A stretch of DNA of 64,000 nucleotides from Tethya wilhelma (taxonomy: Eukaryota; Porifera; Demospongiae; Tethyida; Tethyidae): positions 1 through 64,000 of the forward strand of contig CAXIPT010000033.1 of assembly GCA_964030475.1 (NCBI GenBank). The letters are read 5' to 3'. A model generated the notes under the pieces. It was given only the letters and a program-made list of their open reading frames with translations. It had not been told where the DNA came from and searched no databases. Both the position numbers and the translations under genes were made by a program. Of this stretch, positions 55,527 to 64,000 are shown in pieces. Every line of letters begins with the position of its first letter. Within the stretch, counting starts at the first letter, position 1.

Positions 55527-55866
55527 AAAAATGAGAAGTGTAGGAATGGGCAGTGCTGTAAAAAGCAAGAAAACAAGACAAGTCTCTGAATTTCGGCACA
55601 TGACTACTTCATTTTTTGTGCCCAACTCTCAAACGTTACTGTATATCTACATTCTACATGCTTGTCCTTTCATCCAAATTAGTCAAGTGATTGCTTGCAT
55701 TAACTCATGTCCATTGAGCCAAATGGCCGACATTTCACGTACTATGCTTGAGTCATGAAAATGAAGTAGTCATGTGCCGAAATTCAGAGACTTGTCTTGT
55801 TTTCTTGCTTTTTACAGCACTGCCCATTCCTACACTTCTCATTTTTATAAAATTTTTACTACTTGT
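55527..55866 (+). mobile_element. Foldback family A, nearly full copy
   Basis: Arms AAAATGAGAAGTGTAGGAATG ... TTCGGCACATGACTACTTCA (55527-55615) and complement (55757-55866). The centre matches 52905-53035. The outermost left ~20 bp are shared with the preceding palindrome. Confidence 0.85.
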
Positions 55867-56106
55867 ATAATATTAGACTACACAATAAACTGCTATAATA
55901 TATCAAATACCATCAAAATACATATAAGATTCAGTTGTACCCCGCACCAAGGGTTATGCACCTTAATTTATTTATTATTATTAATTAATTTATGAATGAA
56001 GGCACCAATTGGTGCCTTCATTCATGACTGTTTTGGCTTTGTCATTGACAAGTTACGGAAATTTTGGCCTTAAAGGTAGAGTCGCACGGGAAGTAATTAT
56101 GGTACC

Positions 56107-56513
56107 CAGTGGTGGATCTAGGATTTTTGAAAGGGGGTTTCTAACAATAGTGCGCGCAGAGCGCGCGAAAATTTTGGGGTAACCACGCCCACTTTTGCTA
56201 AAACACGCCCATTTTGCGTAATACAGCCCCACCCATTTTTCACTTCCATGAACTTTGCAACGAGCGTCGATTTATAACGAGCGTCGATCACGCTAAGGAG
56301 CTGACTAGCTAGCTGTTTTGTGCAAGTATCCAAGCATTCTAGCTCATATTTCTTGTCCTAAATTTGCAATCAAGGCTCTCAAAGTAAGTATTTTCTACTT
56401 GTAAGAGTCCATAAGTTAGCTTTCTGTTGTTTGTTGTAAAAAAAATTGTAAGCTGGCCTGGCCAAAAGGGGGTTTCCACGGAAACTACGGAAACCCCTCT
56501 GGATCCGCCACTG
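56107..56513. mobile_element. 407-bp MITE, CAGTGG...CCACTG, 5-bp TSD
   Basis: Ends CAGTGGTGGATCTAGG and TCTGGATCCGCCACTG are inverted, followed inward by GGGGGTTTC / GAAACCCC. GTACC flanks both sides (56102-56106 and 56514-56518). A relative with GGTAA duplication is at 62174-62505. No coding capacity. CAGTGGCGGATC-type termini are common in marine animal genomes; superfamily not assigned. Confidence 0.85.
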
Positions 56514-56679
56514 GTACCAATTTTTTTGAATCCCTGGCCATAAAACCTAAAACTAAATCTGATTGGTTGAAAAAACGTCATTGGAACGTTACTATTTTGC
56601 ACAGTTATGGAGAATCGCATATTATTTGTCTAGAAAAAATTAGCTGGGTAAGCTAGCAAACTAGTGACGAGTTCTTATT

Positions 56680-56960
56680 CTTCTTCTTCTTTTCTATCTT
56701 GGCTCAACTTTTCTCAGAGACTATTCACTTTTAGAAGCTGATTCTTGAACAAATAAATTTGGTTTCTTTGAGGACAGTCGCTTTTGTCATCGGTTTTTTG
56801 TGTCTCTCATTGAGTTGCTAGATACAAGGTGAAAGCGCCTCCTCCATATGGCGGCCATTATTTCTTAACTCATGCATTATTCATAAGCTAGCTTGCTTAA
56901 CGACCCTTTCCATATCCAATGCGCATTATTTGGAATCTATTGAGTGCCCAAGTTCTATCC
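56680..56960 (-). repeat. Dispersed repeat D, reverse copy
   Basis: Reverse counterpart of 7560-7845 (TGGCTCAACTTTTCTCA, AGAAGCTGATTCTTG, TGTGTCTCTCATTGAG). Confidence 0.65.
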
Positions 56961-57139
56961 TATCCTGTCGTTATCTGTGTTCAGTTCTTCAGTAGGGAAG
57001 TTATCTTTAGCTAACAAGACACAAATATAATGGACACAAATCACGTTCAGCCTGGGGATTCAGAGTTGACTCTGTTGGCAAATTCTCTGCTCAGGTCCTA
57101 GACTAAATTCCACTGATATTGTAAACAATTATACAACAA

Positions 57140-57413
57140 ACAAGTAGAAAAAACATTTAAATGGAATGCAAACATAGGAATGGCCAAATAGTAAAAAAGT
57201 GAGCAAACAAGATAGGAATGGTTGTCAGATGATTGAGCGAGTTCATTCCGCTGTGTCCACTTGTCATTGAACTCAGTAGGGATATGAACATAGGTGACAC
57301 ATGCAGTGAAATGAACTCGGTCAATCTGACAACCATTCCTATCTTCCCATGCACTTTTTTACGATTTGGCCATTCCTATGTTTACATTACATTTTAATGT
57401 TTTTTGTACTTGT
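57140..57413. mobile_element. Foldback element C copy
   Basis: Inverted arms (57140-57230 and 57325-57413) contain ACAAGTAGAAAAAACATT, AACATAGGAATGGCCAAAT and ATAGGAATGGTTGTCAGAT. It ends at GTACTTGT, directly against the ISL2EU-like element's left end. Confidence 0.8.
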
Positions 57414-57626
57414 TTATATGAAATTCAATGAAAATTTGAACTTTCTGCTACATAACAGTCTTTGTTTCATGCACTGCAAGAAAGCTGTTCTGGAGATACA
57501 GACTATTGAACATAAGGAGTTTTTAACTATTAATTTTGCACTGGGAATTTTTGGTCATATTGGCGAAGGTTAGTGGCACAGTTCTGTTTATTTCTAAGTG
57601 AATCTACTCATGCACGTTAATGCAGA

Positions 57627-59669
57627 ATGGCAACATCTAGTACTGTGGACACTGAGGAGTTGACAGAAAATTATATCCCAGGTGCCAAACTTAAGAGTGC
57701 TACCATACCTGAATTGAAGTGGTGGCTCCTTTGTCGAGGAATACAAGCTCCATCATCATGGAAGAAGCCAGTTTTTCCTGAAACTCTATAACTTTAATAT
57801 ATAAGCTGACAAAGAGTTTTTTTATAGTGTCATGGAGGAAATGGAAAAAGGAACAAATTAAGGTTGTTGATGTTGATGGATCGTACTTGTATCGCAAGAG
57901 ACTGTCGCGTGGCATAGAAGATGTAGAAGGTTCTATCCCTGCCATTCCTTTAACTGGTTGGGAATCAATTGACTGCTCTAGCTTCTTAAATGTGGATAAG
58001 ATACCTGTAGTTACCCATGGTATAAGTAAACTCAGTTTGATGTTTGGGTATATTGCCATAAATGTAACCTTTACTGATTAGGTCTTTTATATACCTATCT
58101 TACTGACTGTTCTGGAAAAATGGCCGAGAAGGAGCTTTTCCCTCACTGCAGCGTGGGTTCACTCATTGGTCATTAGGATGGCTATCATCCTCGATTTTGT
58201 CATGTACGATGTCACATGACGTCAAGCATGAAACAAAGACTATATATATCGTATCTACATTCTGCTAGGACGTACAGAGAACCTGGCTACTATTTGTGTT
58301 GCAACATGTGAATGTGCTGCTGGGTATGTCATGTAACAATAGATCATATTAATGCCGGCTGCTCTTTATAGCCAATTGACATTGCTACCTGACACGGGGG
58401 AAAAAAACTGTCAGCTAGATATGGATGAGGTTTACTGTTGCTAGTTTGCATGGTGACACTTAACCTTACCAATAATATAATATAAAGTCTAGCATTCTTT
58501 TTTGTTTTTGTTTTCTTCCCTCTAAGAAATCAGCTTCTTGTACTCATGTCTCCGCCTTGCTTCATGCCCTAACATCCCTGGCACCTCCAGACTACAACAG
58601 AGTTCAACCCCAAACTAGTGCCGATGATGATGATGCTCAACCAATCACTTCATATTTGTGCCAGTGGAATGTCCCAGAAACGTAAGGAGAGCGACAGAAC
58701 CATTTCTGAACCTGTATTTCAGAAGCACATTTATGGTAGACAACGTAAACATAATCTGAAACCGCTTGAACAGTTTGATCCTCGGCCAGTTAATCAACGT
58801 GGCACAGCTAGAAATAGACTATCAACATTTCTAGACAAAGTTGGCGGACAAGGACTTGGTGTATCATTGCTTATGGATGAGGAGTGTAGATGCTGGTCAA
58901 CAATTCAGCAAAGTGACTTCACTCCAACATTACCATCAAAGGCTGAGTTGCAAGCTCGAGTAGAAGAATTTAAGAAGAGTCTAGTTATGCCATCACACAA
59001 GCTACGAGATATAGACCAGTCAACTCGAAACCAAAGTCAAAGTCCCTTGTGGTATTCTGTTCATCAGTATCAAATTACTGCATCAAACTTTGGATCTGTT
59101 TATCCCAGAAAGCCAACTACTCCTCCTCAGTCTCCTAGCTGTCCTCCAGATTACGGGTAAAAAACCATTCATTTCACAAGTTATAGAATGGGGTAAATCA
59201 AAGGAAGACATTGCTTTAGAGTAATATAAGAAGATCCAAAATGAATCTGGTCATGTGAATTTGTATTATTGCAAGTCTGGATTTGTAATTTCTGAGTAAC
59301 ACCCATTTTTGGGAGCATCGTCAGATGCAGTGGTGCATGATGACAAGGAAGATAACCCATTTGGACTGGCAGAAGTGAAAGCCCCATATAGTTTTCGTGA
59401 TAAAACACCCTTCAAAGCTGCTCAAACATCAAATTTCTGTTGTACTCTAGAAGACAATAATGTAACTCAACAGATTACACTAAAATGTTCAAATCCATAC
59501 TACTGTCAAGTGCAAGGCCAAAAAGCAATCACAGAAAGTACTCGATGTCACTTCGTAATCTATATATACACTGAAAGGGTTGAGTATTGAACAGATCCAA
59601 TTTGACTGCGATTTCTGGGATAATGAACTTTTACCCAAACTAATCTGTGATAACTTGTCTATGTCCTGA
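57627..59669 (+). pseudogene. SWIM zinc finger - YqaJ nuclease protein of the transposon
   Basis: Exon-like pieces in order: 57627-57780 (MATSSTVDTEELTENYIPGA ... IPELKWWLLCRG, a SAP-like lead); ~57826-58020 (KVVDVDGSYLYRKR ...); ~58255-58322 with ICVATCECAAG and 58530-58575 with SASCTHVSALLHAL, together a SWIM zinc finger (CxC ... CxH). Then 58618-59155 reaches the YqaJ start (SPLWYSVHQYQITASNFGSV), and 59160-59669 contains the nuclease core: HPFLGASSDAVV, GLAEVKAPYSF and YYCQVQGQKAI, ending DFWDNELLPKLI. Damage: a frameshift near 59130, in-frame TAA at 59222-59224 and 59297-59299, and another frameshift near 59572. YqaJ domains are lambda-exonuclease-like DNA nucleases. The D and ExK catalytic residues are still readable. 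Confidence 0.85.
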
Positions 59670-59869
59670 AATTGTGTGCCCAGTACATGTATTGGGCTTA
59701 CCTGTTAGAAATCTGCAAGACATGTAAACATTTTTTAAAGTAATGAATAATATTATCAACATAGCGTTTTTAAAAAGAATCGTTAACAAAACAAACTTAA
59801 TCTGATAATATTAACATTATGTAACAAGTCTAGTCTTTATCACTTTCATCACTCAACTCAGAATCTGCA

Positions 59870-61394
59870 TCATAGTGTCTGCAACTGACTCAAATACTCC
59901 TCAACTTCATCTTCCGTGTGGGAGTCACTTGGAAGTGGAATGAGAGCTTGATGGAAGTTTGTGAGCCATGCACAAACTGACACAATTTGGTTTGCAAGCC
60001 TTATCATTGAAATTGGCAGTGTATTCTGTAAGATTTTAAAGTTCTTTATTCTCCCAATCACCCTTTCAACGTGAATCCGAAGAGCAGCAATACGTCTTCC
60101 ATGTTCCACTTCGATGCTGGTAATTGTGATCTCCCTTCCATAAATGGAGGTATATTTAAATCCACATTGATGTCCCGTATAGTAAACCCTCTATCTGCCA
60201 TCACTGACATACCAGGTTTGTCGTCCAAAGTATCTAAATAGCCAGATACCTTTGTTAGTTCCACATCTGATATGGAACCAACATAGAGCTGTGAGACAAA
60301 TGAGACTGCACCATTTGGAGTACACCCAATTAGAACTTTGGCCATGTTGTGATGTTCATAGTTACTCCAAGTGCTTGACTGCATAAACAAATCTAATGGT
60401 GATTGAATAAATATTTCAGACGCATCCAGGATCAAAAATGTTTTGGGGTACTTCTCACGAAAAGCAGTAGGAAGTGTGGATGCAACTTGGACAGCTGAAT
60501 GTGTCCAATCAATTTCCTTCAAATGTTGATACAAGAAACATATCCATGTGATGAAGTATTTTGAAACTAAACTAGAAGAAATGCCAAATCGCACACCAAG
60601 ATCTGTCATGGCAGAATTTTGTCTTATAGTTTAATAAGTGTAAGAAAGAATTGATTGATTGGATCAAGTTTCTTAGTCTTGCGCCTCTGTTTAGTTTTGC
60701 GTTCATTGTCACCCCCGTATGCTATAATGTGTGCACAGATGGGCCTTGAAATTCAAAGAATGTGATTAGAATAAAGAATGAAGGGAAACCAGTGAAAAGT
60801 CTGATCAACGAGTCATTGTCTGAAATCTGGTCTATTCTGAAATGTGATGTAGATTTATTTTCTTTGGTTGGTGATTTCAATTCAGATTCAAGTAGTTCCA
60901 CTCTAGTCCTAGCAGCAAGAGCAATACTAGAATTAGTACCATCATCCAAAAATGGTAGCTCATGTATACTGCATGCAGTCACTAAGCAATGGTTCTCCAA
61001 CAGATGCAGACATTAGTTCTTCATCTGTGGTACACTGGACACTAACTGATGAAGCACGTGATGAGGGTGTCCTAGCTAGATATTTAGCAGAAATTGAAGG
61101 TGGTGGTGTTTGAAATGAGGGTGATCGTTCTGCTGGTTTGATTGCACGTTATTTTGCTCCGTGTTAATTGGGGAAGTAAACTGTTCCACTATAGATCAAG
61201 AGAAGGTATGCCTGAAGTATCTCCATGAAGGAGATGTCTGGTACATACCCGTGAATGAGTTGTGATTTTGTCCTCTGTTCAATTTAGTGCTGTTAGCCAT
61301 TTGTTCCTTGTTAGTGAATCAGCAGGAAGTGACACATTGATACTTTGCTATCTTTTCCTTTGCCATGTCCACAGACAATACAAGTGTTGGGCAT
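59870..61394 (-). pseudogene. THAP - DDE_Tnp_4 transposase of the transposon
   Basis: Minus strand from ATG at 61394. First a THAP zinc finger: MPNTCIVCGHGKGKDSKVS, then in a shifted frame ADSLTRNKWLTAL and SRVCTRH (C2CH pattern). After a linker, 61000-60722 gives FRIDQISDNDSLIRLFTGFPSFF ... GPSVHTL. An HTH segment (KLDPINQFFLTLIKL, then MTDLGVRFGISSSLVSKYF) leads into the DDE core: FLILDASEIF (D), GSISDVELTK, MADRGF (D), NIPPFMEG, and IAALRIHVERVIGRIKNFK (E). The end is at 59870. Frameshifts occur in the THAP domain, near 60718, near 60632 and near 60105. Family members bind terminal repeats through the THAP/HTH parts and cut DNA with the DDE triad. Confidence 0.87.
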
Positions 61395-61734
61395 TGTATC
61401 ACTGAGTTAGCAATGTCAATGTAAATTTATATACAGGCCCAATAGTAATATTTTTCATACAAAAACAAAAACATATACTGATAATAGCTAGGTTTAGGGC
61501 CTTTACTTACCTTCACCAAAAATTCCCAGTACAAATAGTTAAAAACTCCTTATGTTCAACGGTCTGTATCTCCAGAACAGCTTACTTGCAGCGCATGAAA
61601 CAAAGACTGTTGTGTAGCAGAAAGTTCAATTTTCATTGAAATTCATATAAATAGAACAGGATGTGCTGTGCAGGGGCTGCAGCACATTGAATTGTGCCAT
61701 TATTTCCATTGACTTCTATAGAAAACTACCCCCA

Positions 61735-62035
61735 AGATGGCGCATGCTTATAAGCTTTAAGGGGAAAAAACGCTTAGCCGCTTTAAATGGTTCTCTCAGA
61801 CAATTTGCTTAATGTATTAACCAAAAAAACTGGATGAAAATATCTTGAGCATTCTTCATAGTTCAGACGAGAAACCCAACATTGTAGTTTAGTCCTTTTG
61901 TCCTTTATTCCTTTTTCCTTTTTTCTTTTTTTTTCCTTCTTTCCTTCCTTTCTATAACTGACTCTCTTGAATGGCCGATTTGAGAAAAACCAAAGGTATT
62001 TGAACCAACTTTGATAGAACGAGACTTCATTAAGC
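61735..62035 (+). repeat. Dispersed repeat B, diverged fragment
   Basis: GCTTATAAGCTTTAAGGGG, TTAATGTATTAACCAAAAAAACTGG, a C/T-rich tract (61906-61948) and GAACCAACTTTGATAG follow repeat B, then stop at the Helentron-like element. Confidence 0.65.
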
Positions 62036-62173
62036 CTCGGCGCTTGCGTAGCACGTGTAGAGGGTTACGCTAGTCGTTTTGTCTGTCCGTCTGTCTGTCT
62101 GTTACCACTTATTCTCAAGAACGAAAGCTCTATAGGGACAAAATTGAAGACACTAACCTTCATAAATCGGTAA

Positions 62174-62505
62174 CAGTAGCAGATCTAGGATTTTGAAAAG
62201 GGGGGTTCTAATGAATATTTCAGCTTAGTCACGCCCACATCAAGTCGTATAGCCCCACCCCTTTAGCGTGCGTGCAACTAAAATTTTGCCAGAACAAGGC
62301 CTGAATGGCAAAAAAACAGCGAGAAAGAGACAGAAACAATATTATCTTTCACAAAAGAATGCCATTTAGTGAGATTTTGAATTGCTTTTGTTAATTTTAA
62401 GTTGAAAGGCGGGTTCCATTAAGCACTTTTCCAGTCTCCACAGTTAATTATATTGCAAGGTCTCAACTGAAAGGGGTTTCCTTTGCACCCCTGGATCTGC
62501 CACTT
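62174..62505. mobile_element. 332-bp MITE, CAGT..., 5-bp TSD GGTAA
   Basis: Ends CAGTAGCAGATCTAGG and CCTGGATCTGCCACTT resemble 56107-56513. GGTAA repeats at 62169-62173 and 62506-62510. Confidence 0.75.
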
Positions 62506-62589
62506 GGTAATATATTGAATAAATATGTTTTTGGTAGTACAAAACGCCATACTTGCTAAGATGGGAAGCTTTTTGTGCCTTTGAAACAC

Positions 62590-63434
62590 ATCTCAGGGCC
62601 CTTAAGGCATGTCCGACCAGATTTTGCAGCAAATTTTGCATGGATTTCCAATGCAGATAATTCAGAAACCAGAAAACTAGTATCAAATATTTGTATATAG
62701 AATAAAACTATAATCTATTTTCAGTATCTTAACAGATTAATTAACTGCAAATATTTAATTAACTATGAATAAATGAATACTCAATTAGGCATATGAAAAA
62801 CACTAAATTGAGTTTGCCAACTATGAAGATCAATAAGCGGCCTTATAGTTAAGGCTAAACTTTAGCGTACTAACTAAGTTTTCATCGGAGGGATTCTTGA
62901 ATTTGTAAGTATTTTGTAATTTAGCTGCAAAAAACCATTTATTGCCATGGTTTTTAGACCTATTCATGCAAATAACTCACCTTCTGTGCTATAATTTCCA
63001 AATCCCTCCGATAGATCACCTAAAACTATTCTAAACTTAGCGTTCGTAGCTTCAAAAGCTTGCTAAAACTCTTGCAAATGTGTTGGCCGGAATTCACATC
63101 AAATTGTACATAAAACTTGCAAACCATGCGGCCTTTGCCAACTTTGGGCATTACGTCATATTAAATTAGCGTACGGAAGTTTGCCCAGAGACTTCTGTAC
63201 CTCACTCTACGAGGTCTACATAGCCTAATCAGTAAAAACTAAAGCTAGAAACCATCGTAGTCTTGATTTTTGAAGTGTAGAGCCGACTTTTTCCAACTCG
63301 CGATCGTAAATTAAACATGACGTCATTGATAATGCGGTGGTTGCCTAGTGATTTGGCAGCAATGTATGACGTAATTCAATGTTTAACGGGGCGCGCGCAC
63401 AATTTTGTGGGACATGCCTTAACCGCCCTGAGAT
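62590..63434. mobile_element. 845-bp element with ATCTCAGGGC termini
   Basis: ATCTCAGGGCCCTTAAGGCA (62590) is inverted as TGCCTTAACCGCCCTGAGAT (63415-63434). It sits inside the Helentron-like element. Internal parts match the inverted element at 35760-37546. A segment at 62960-63130 carries an antisense exon-like block (CTCACCTTCTG donor side) shared with 36990-37170. Confidence 0.75.
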
Positions 63435-63520
63435 AGGCTTTGAGACCGGGCCTACTGATCATGCCCAATAGACCACGTGTAGTATGCGTTATTTAGAGAT
63501 ACAGTTGCCAGTTCAGTTGG

Positions 63521-64000
63521 ACTACTGTAAATCTATTCGGTCTATGCTTGGCCAGAACAGGGTCTGGACTCTGACAAGGATTTGACTTTTTCATGTAAAT
63601 GACTGCAACTTGATGATGATCAGCACTAGCTGGTATTACATCTTAAAATGTGAAATGAGCACATGATTCATACCATTCACTAGTTTCCAGAAATTATGAC
63701 TGTAGGCTGGCTACAGTGCATAGTACTGTACGTCATATGCCAAGTTTTTTTTTGGATAGTTTAATTACCCTGGCAGACTAAGTCAGATTTTAGGTATGGC
63801 ATGCTTTATCATGCAGCATGTATTTAGCTAGTAATTTTACAAGTGAGTAACAATGAATATCATTAATAATAAGTAGATAAAGATCATCAGTGCAAAATAG
63901 AGTACTAGGTGGGAGAGAAAGAAATTTTTGTGAACAATAAACTTTCCAATGCAAAAGGATTCTATTGCATAGATCGACACAAAGCTTATAGAGTGATGCT
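63521..64000. other. Window end, nothing recognised
   Basis: Possibly the remaining body of the Helentron-like element. No gene or terminal structure is visible. Confidence 0.4.

Larger units (their letters stand above)
53643..56025 (+). mobile_element. Helentron/DINE-like element carrying nested insertions
   Basis: The left edge TAACCCTTGGTGCG (53643-53656) has a perfect inverted copy CGCACCAAGGGTTA at 55943-55956, followed by a strong hairpin (GGCACCAATTGGTGCC region, about 55996-56028) and CTTCATTCAT. A (TG)n tract replaces the GTCT tract (53691-53718). AAGAACGGCAGCTCC, GAGATCTGAGGCTTTT and the TATGCACC after the inverted copy match 4998-5860. Repeats B, B and A (54172-55866) lie inside. 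Confidence 0.65.
57413..61651. mobile_element. ISL2EU-type DNA transposon, 4.24 kb
   Basis: Left (57413-~57580) and right (~61497-61651) terminal inverted repeats of about 150 bp match closely: TTTATATGAA(A/T)TTCAATGAAAA, GAACTTTCTGCTACA, AACAGTCTTTGTTTCATGC, AGCTGTTCTGGAGATACAGAC, GAACATAAGGAGTTTTTAAC and ACTGGGAATTTTTGG. Between them lie a SWIM-YqaJ gene (+) and a THAP-DDE transposase gene (-), tail to tail. From memory, ISL2EU elements are eukaryotic DNA transposons with a DDE transposase related to bacterial IS elements plus a YqaJ-like nuclease; this matches. Both genes are damaged, so the copy is no longer autonomous, though its ends remain good. Confidence 0.87.
62036..63520 (+). mobile_element. 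Helentron/DINE-like element interrupted twice
   Basis: Starts AAGCCTCGGCGCTTGCGTAGC after TTA, with (GTCT)n and CTCAAGAACGAAAGCTC. It is interrupted by a CAGTGG-type MITE (62174-62505) and by the element at 62590-63434, then resumes with TTTGAGACCGGGCC, CCACGTGTAGTATGCGTTATTTAGAGATACAG. The 3' end is not recognised before the window ends. Confidence 0.6.

Overview
The window looks like scaffolded animal genome sequence, most probably from a sponge. It is AT-rich, has short introns, and carries gene families I associate with demosponges: SRCR repeat receptors built from paired half-domain exons, large beta-helix plus multi-pass membrane proteins, and a P-glycoprotein-type ABC transporter. These sit among CR1/L2-like LINEs, hAT and ISL2EU-like DNA transposons and many foldback/MITE elements. 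Five single N bases (692, 14753, 23492, 30004, 49536) appear to join contigs. Sequence around 23492 duplicates other parts of the window, so some of the order here may be an assembly or haplotype artefact.

Layout. 1-691: end of one contig. 693-2553: minisatellite with a 75-bp unit. 2554-9343: no convincing gene but many inverted-repeat elements, including a Helentron/DINE-like element at 4998-5860. 9344-12518: a beta-helix/membrane protein gene (+), cut off by half of a foldback element. 12683-14475: four exons (-) of an ABCB/P-glycoprotein gene covering NBD1 and the linker. 14754-18873: an intronless ORF (about 1,370 aa) with a PIN/FEN-like nuclease core and a C-terminal CXC cysteine motif. 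19101-20370: decayed hAT transposase plus a hAT right end. 22535-23439: two SRCR domains (-). 23493-25477: a second, complete-ended copy of the beta-helix/membrane gene. 25900-29620: a shredded beta-helix pseudogene carrying a SINE, a LINE fragment and a foldback element.

30005-49535: a LINE pseudogene (-), a LINE ORF1-like ORF, a 1.13-kb foldback element, a run of SRCR exons (-) at 37739-39782 and 45627-48970, and a nearly full-length LINE (+) at 41037-44315 inserted between the SRCR exon groups. 49537-64000: mostly mobile DNA. The highlight is 57413-61651, an ISL2EU-type DNA transposon with roughly 150-bp terminal inverted repeats. It encodes a THAP-DDE transposase (-) and, tail to tail, a SWIM-YqaJ nuclease protein (+). 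Both genes carry stops or frameshifts.

Functionally, the host genes are surface and transport proteins (SRCR receptors, beta-helix membrane proteins, an efflux pump). Everything else is transposon biology, with repeated nesting of elements and several gene breaks that coincide with repeat edges. All calls come from reading the sequence; no database search was run.
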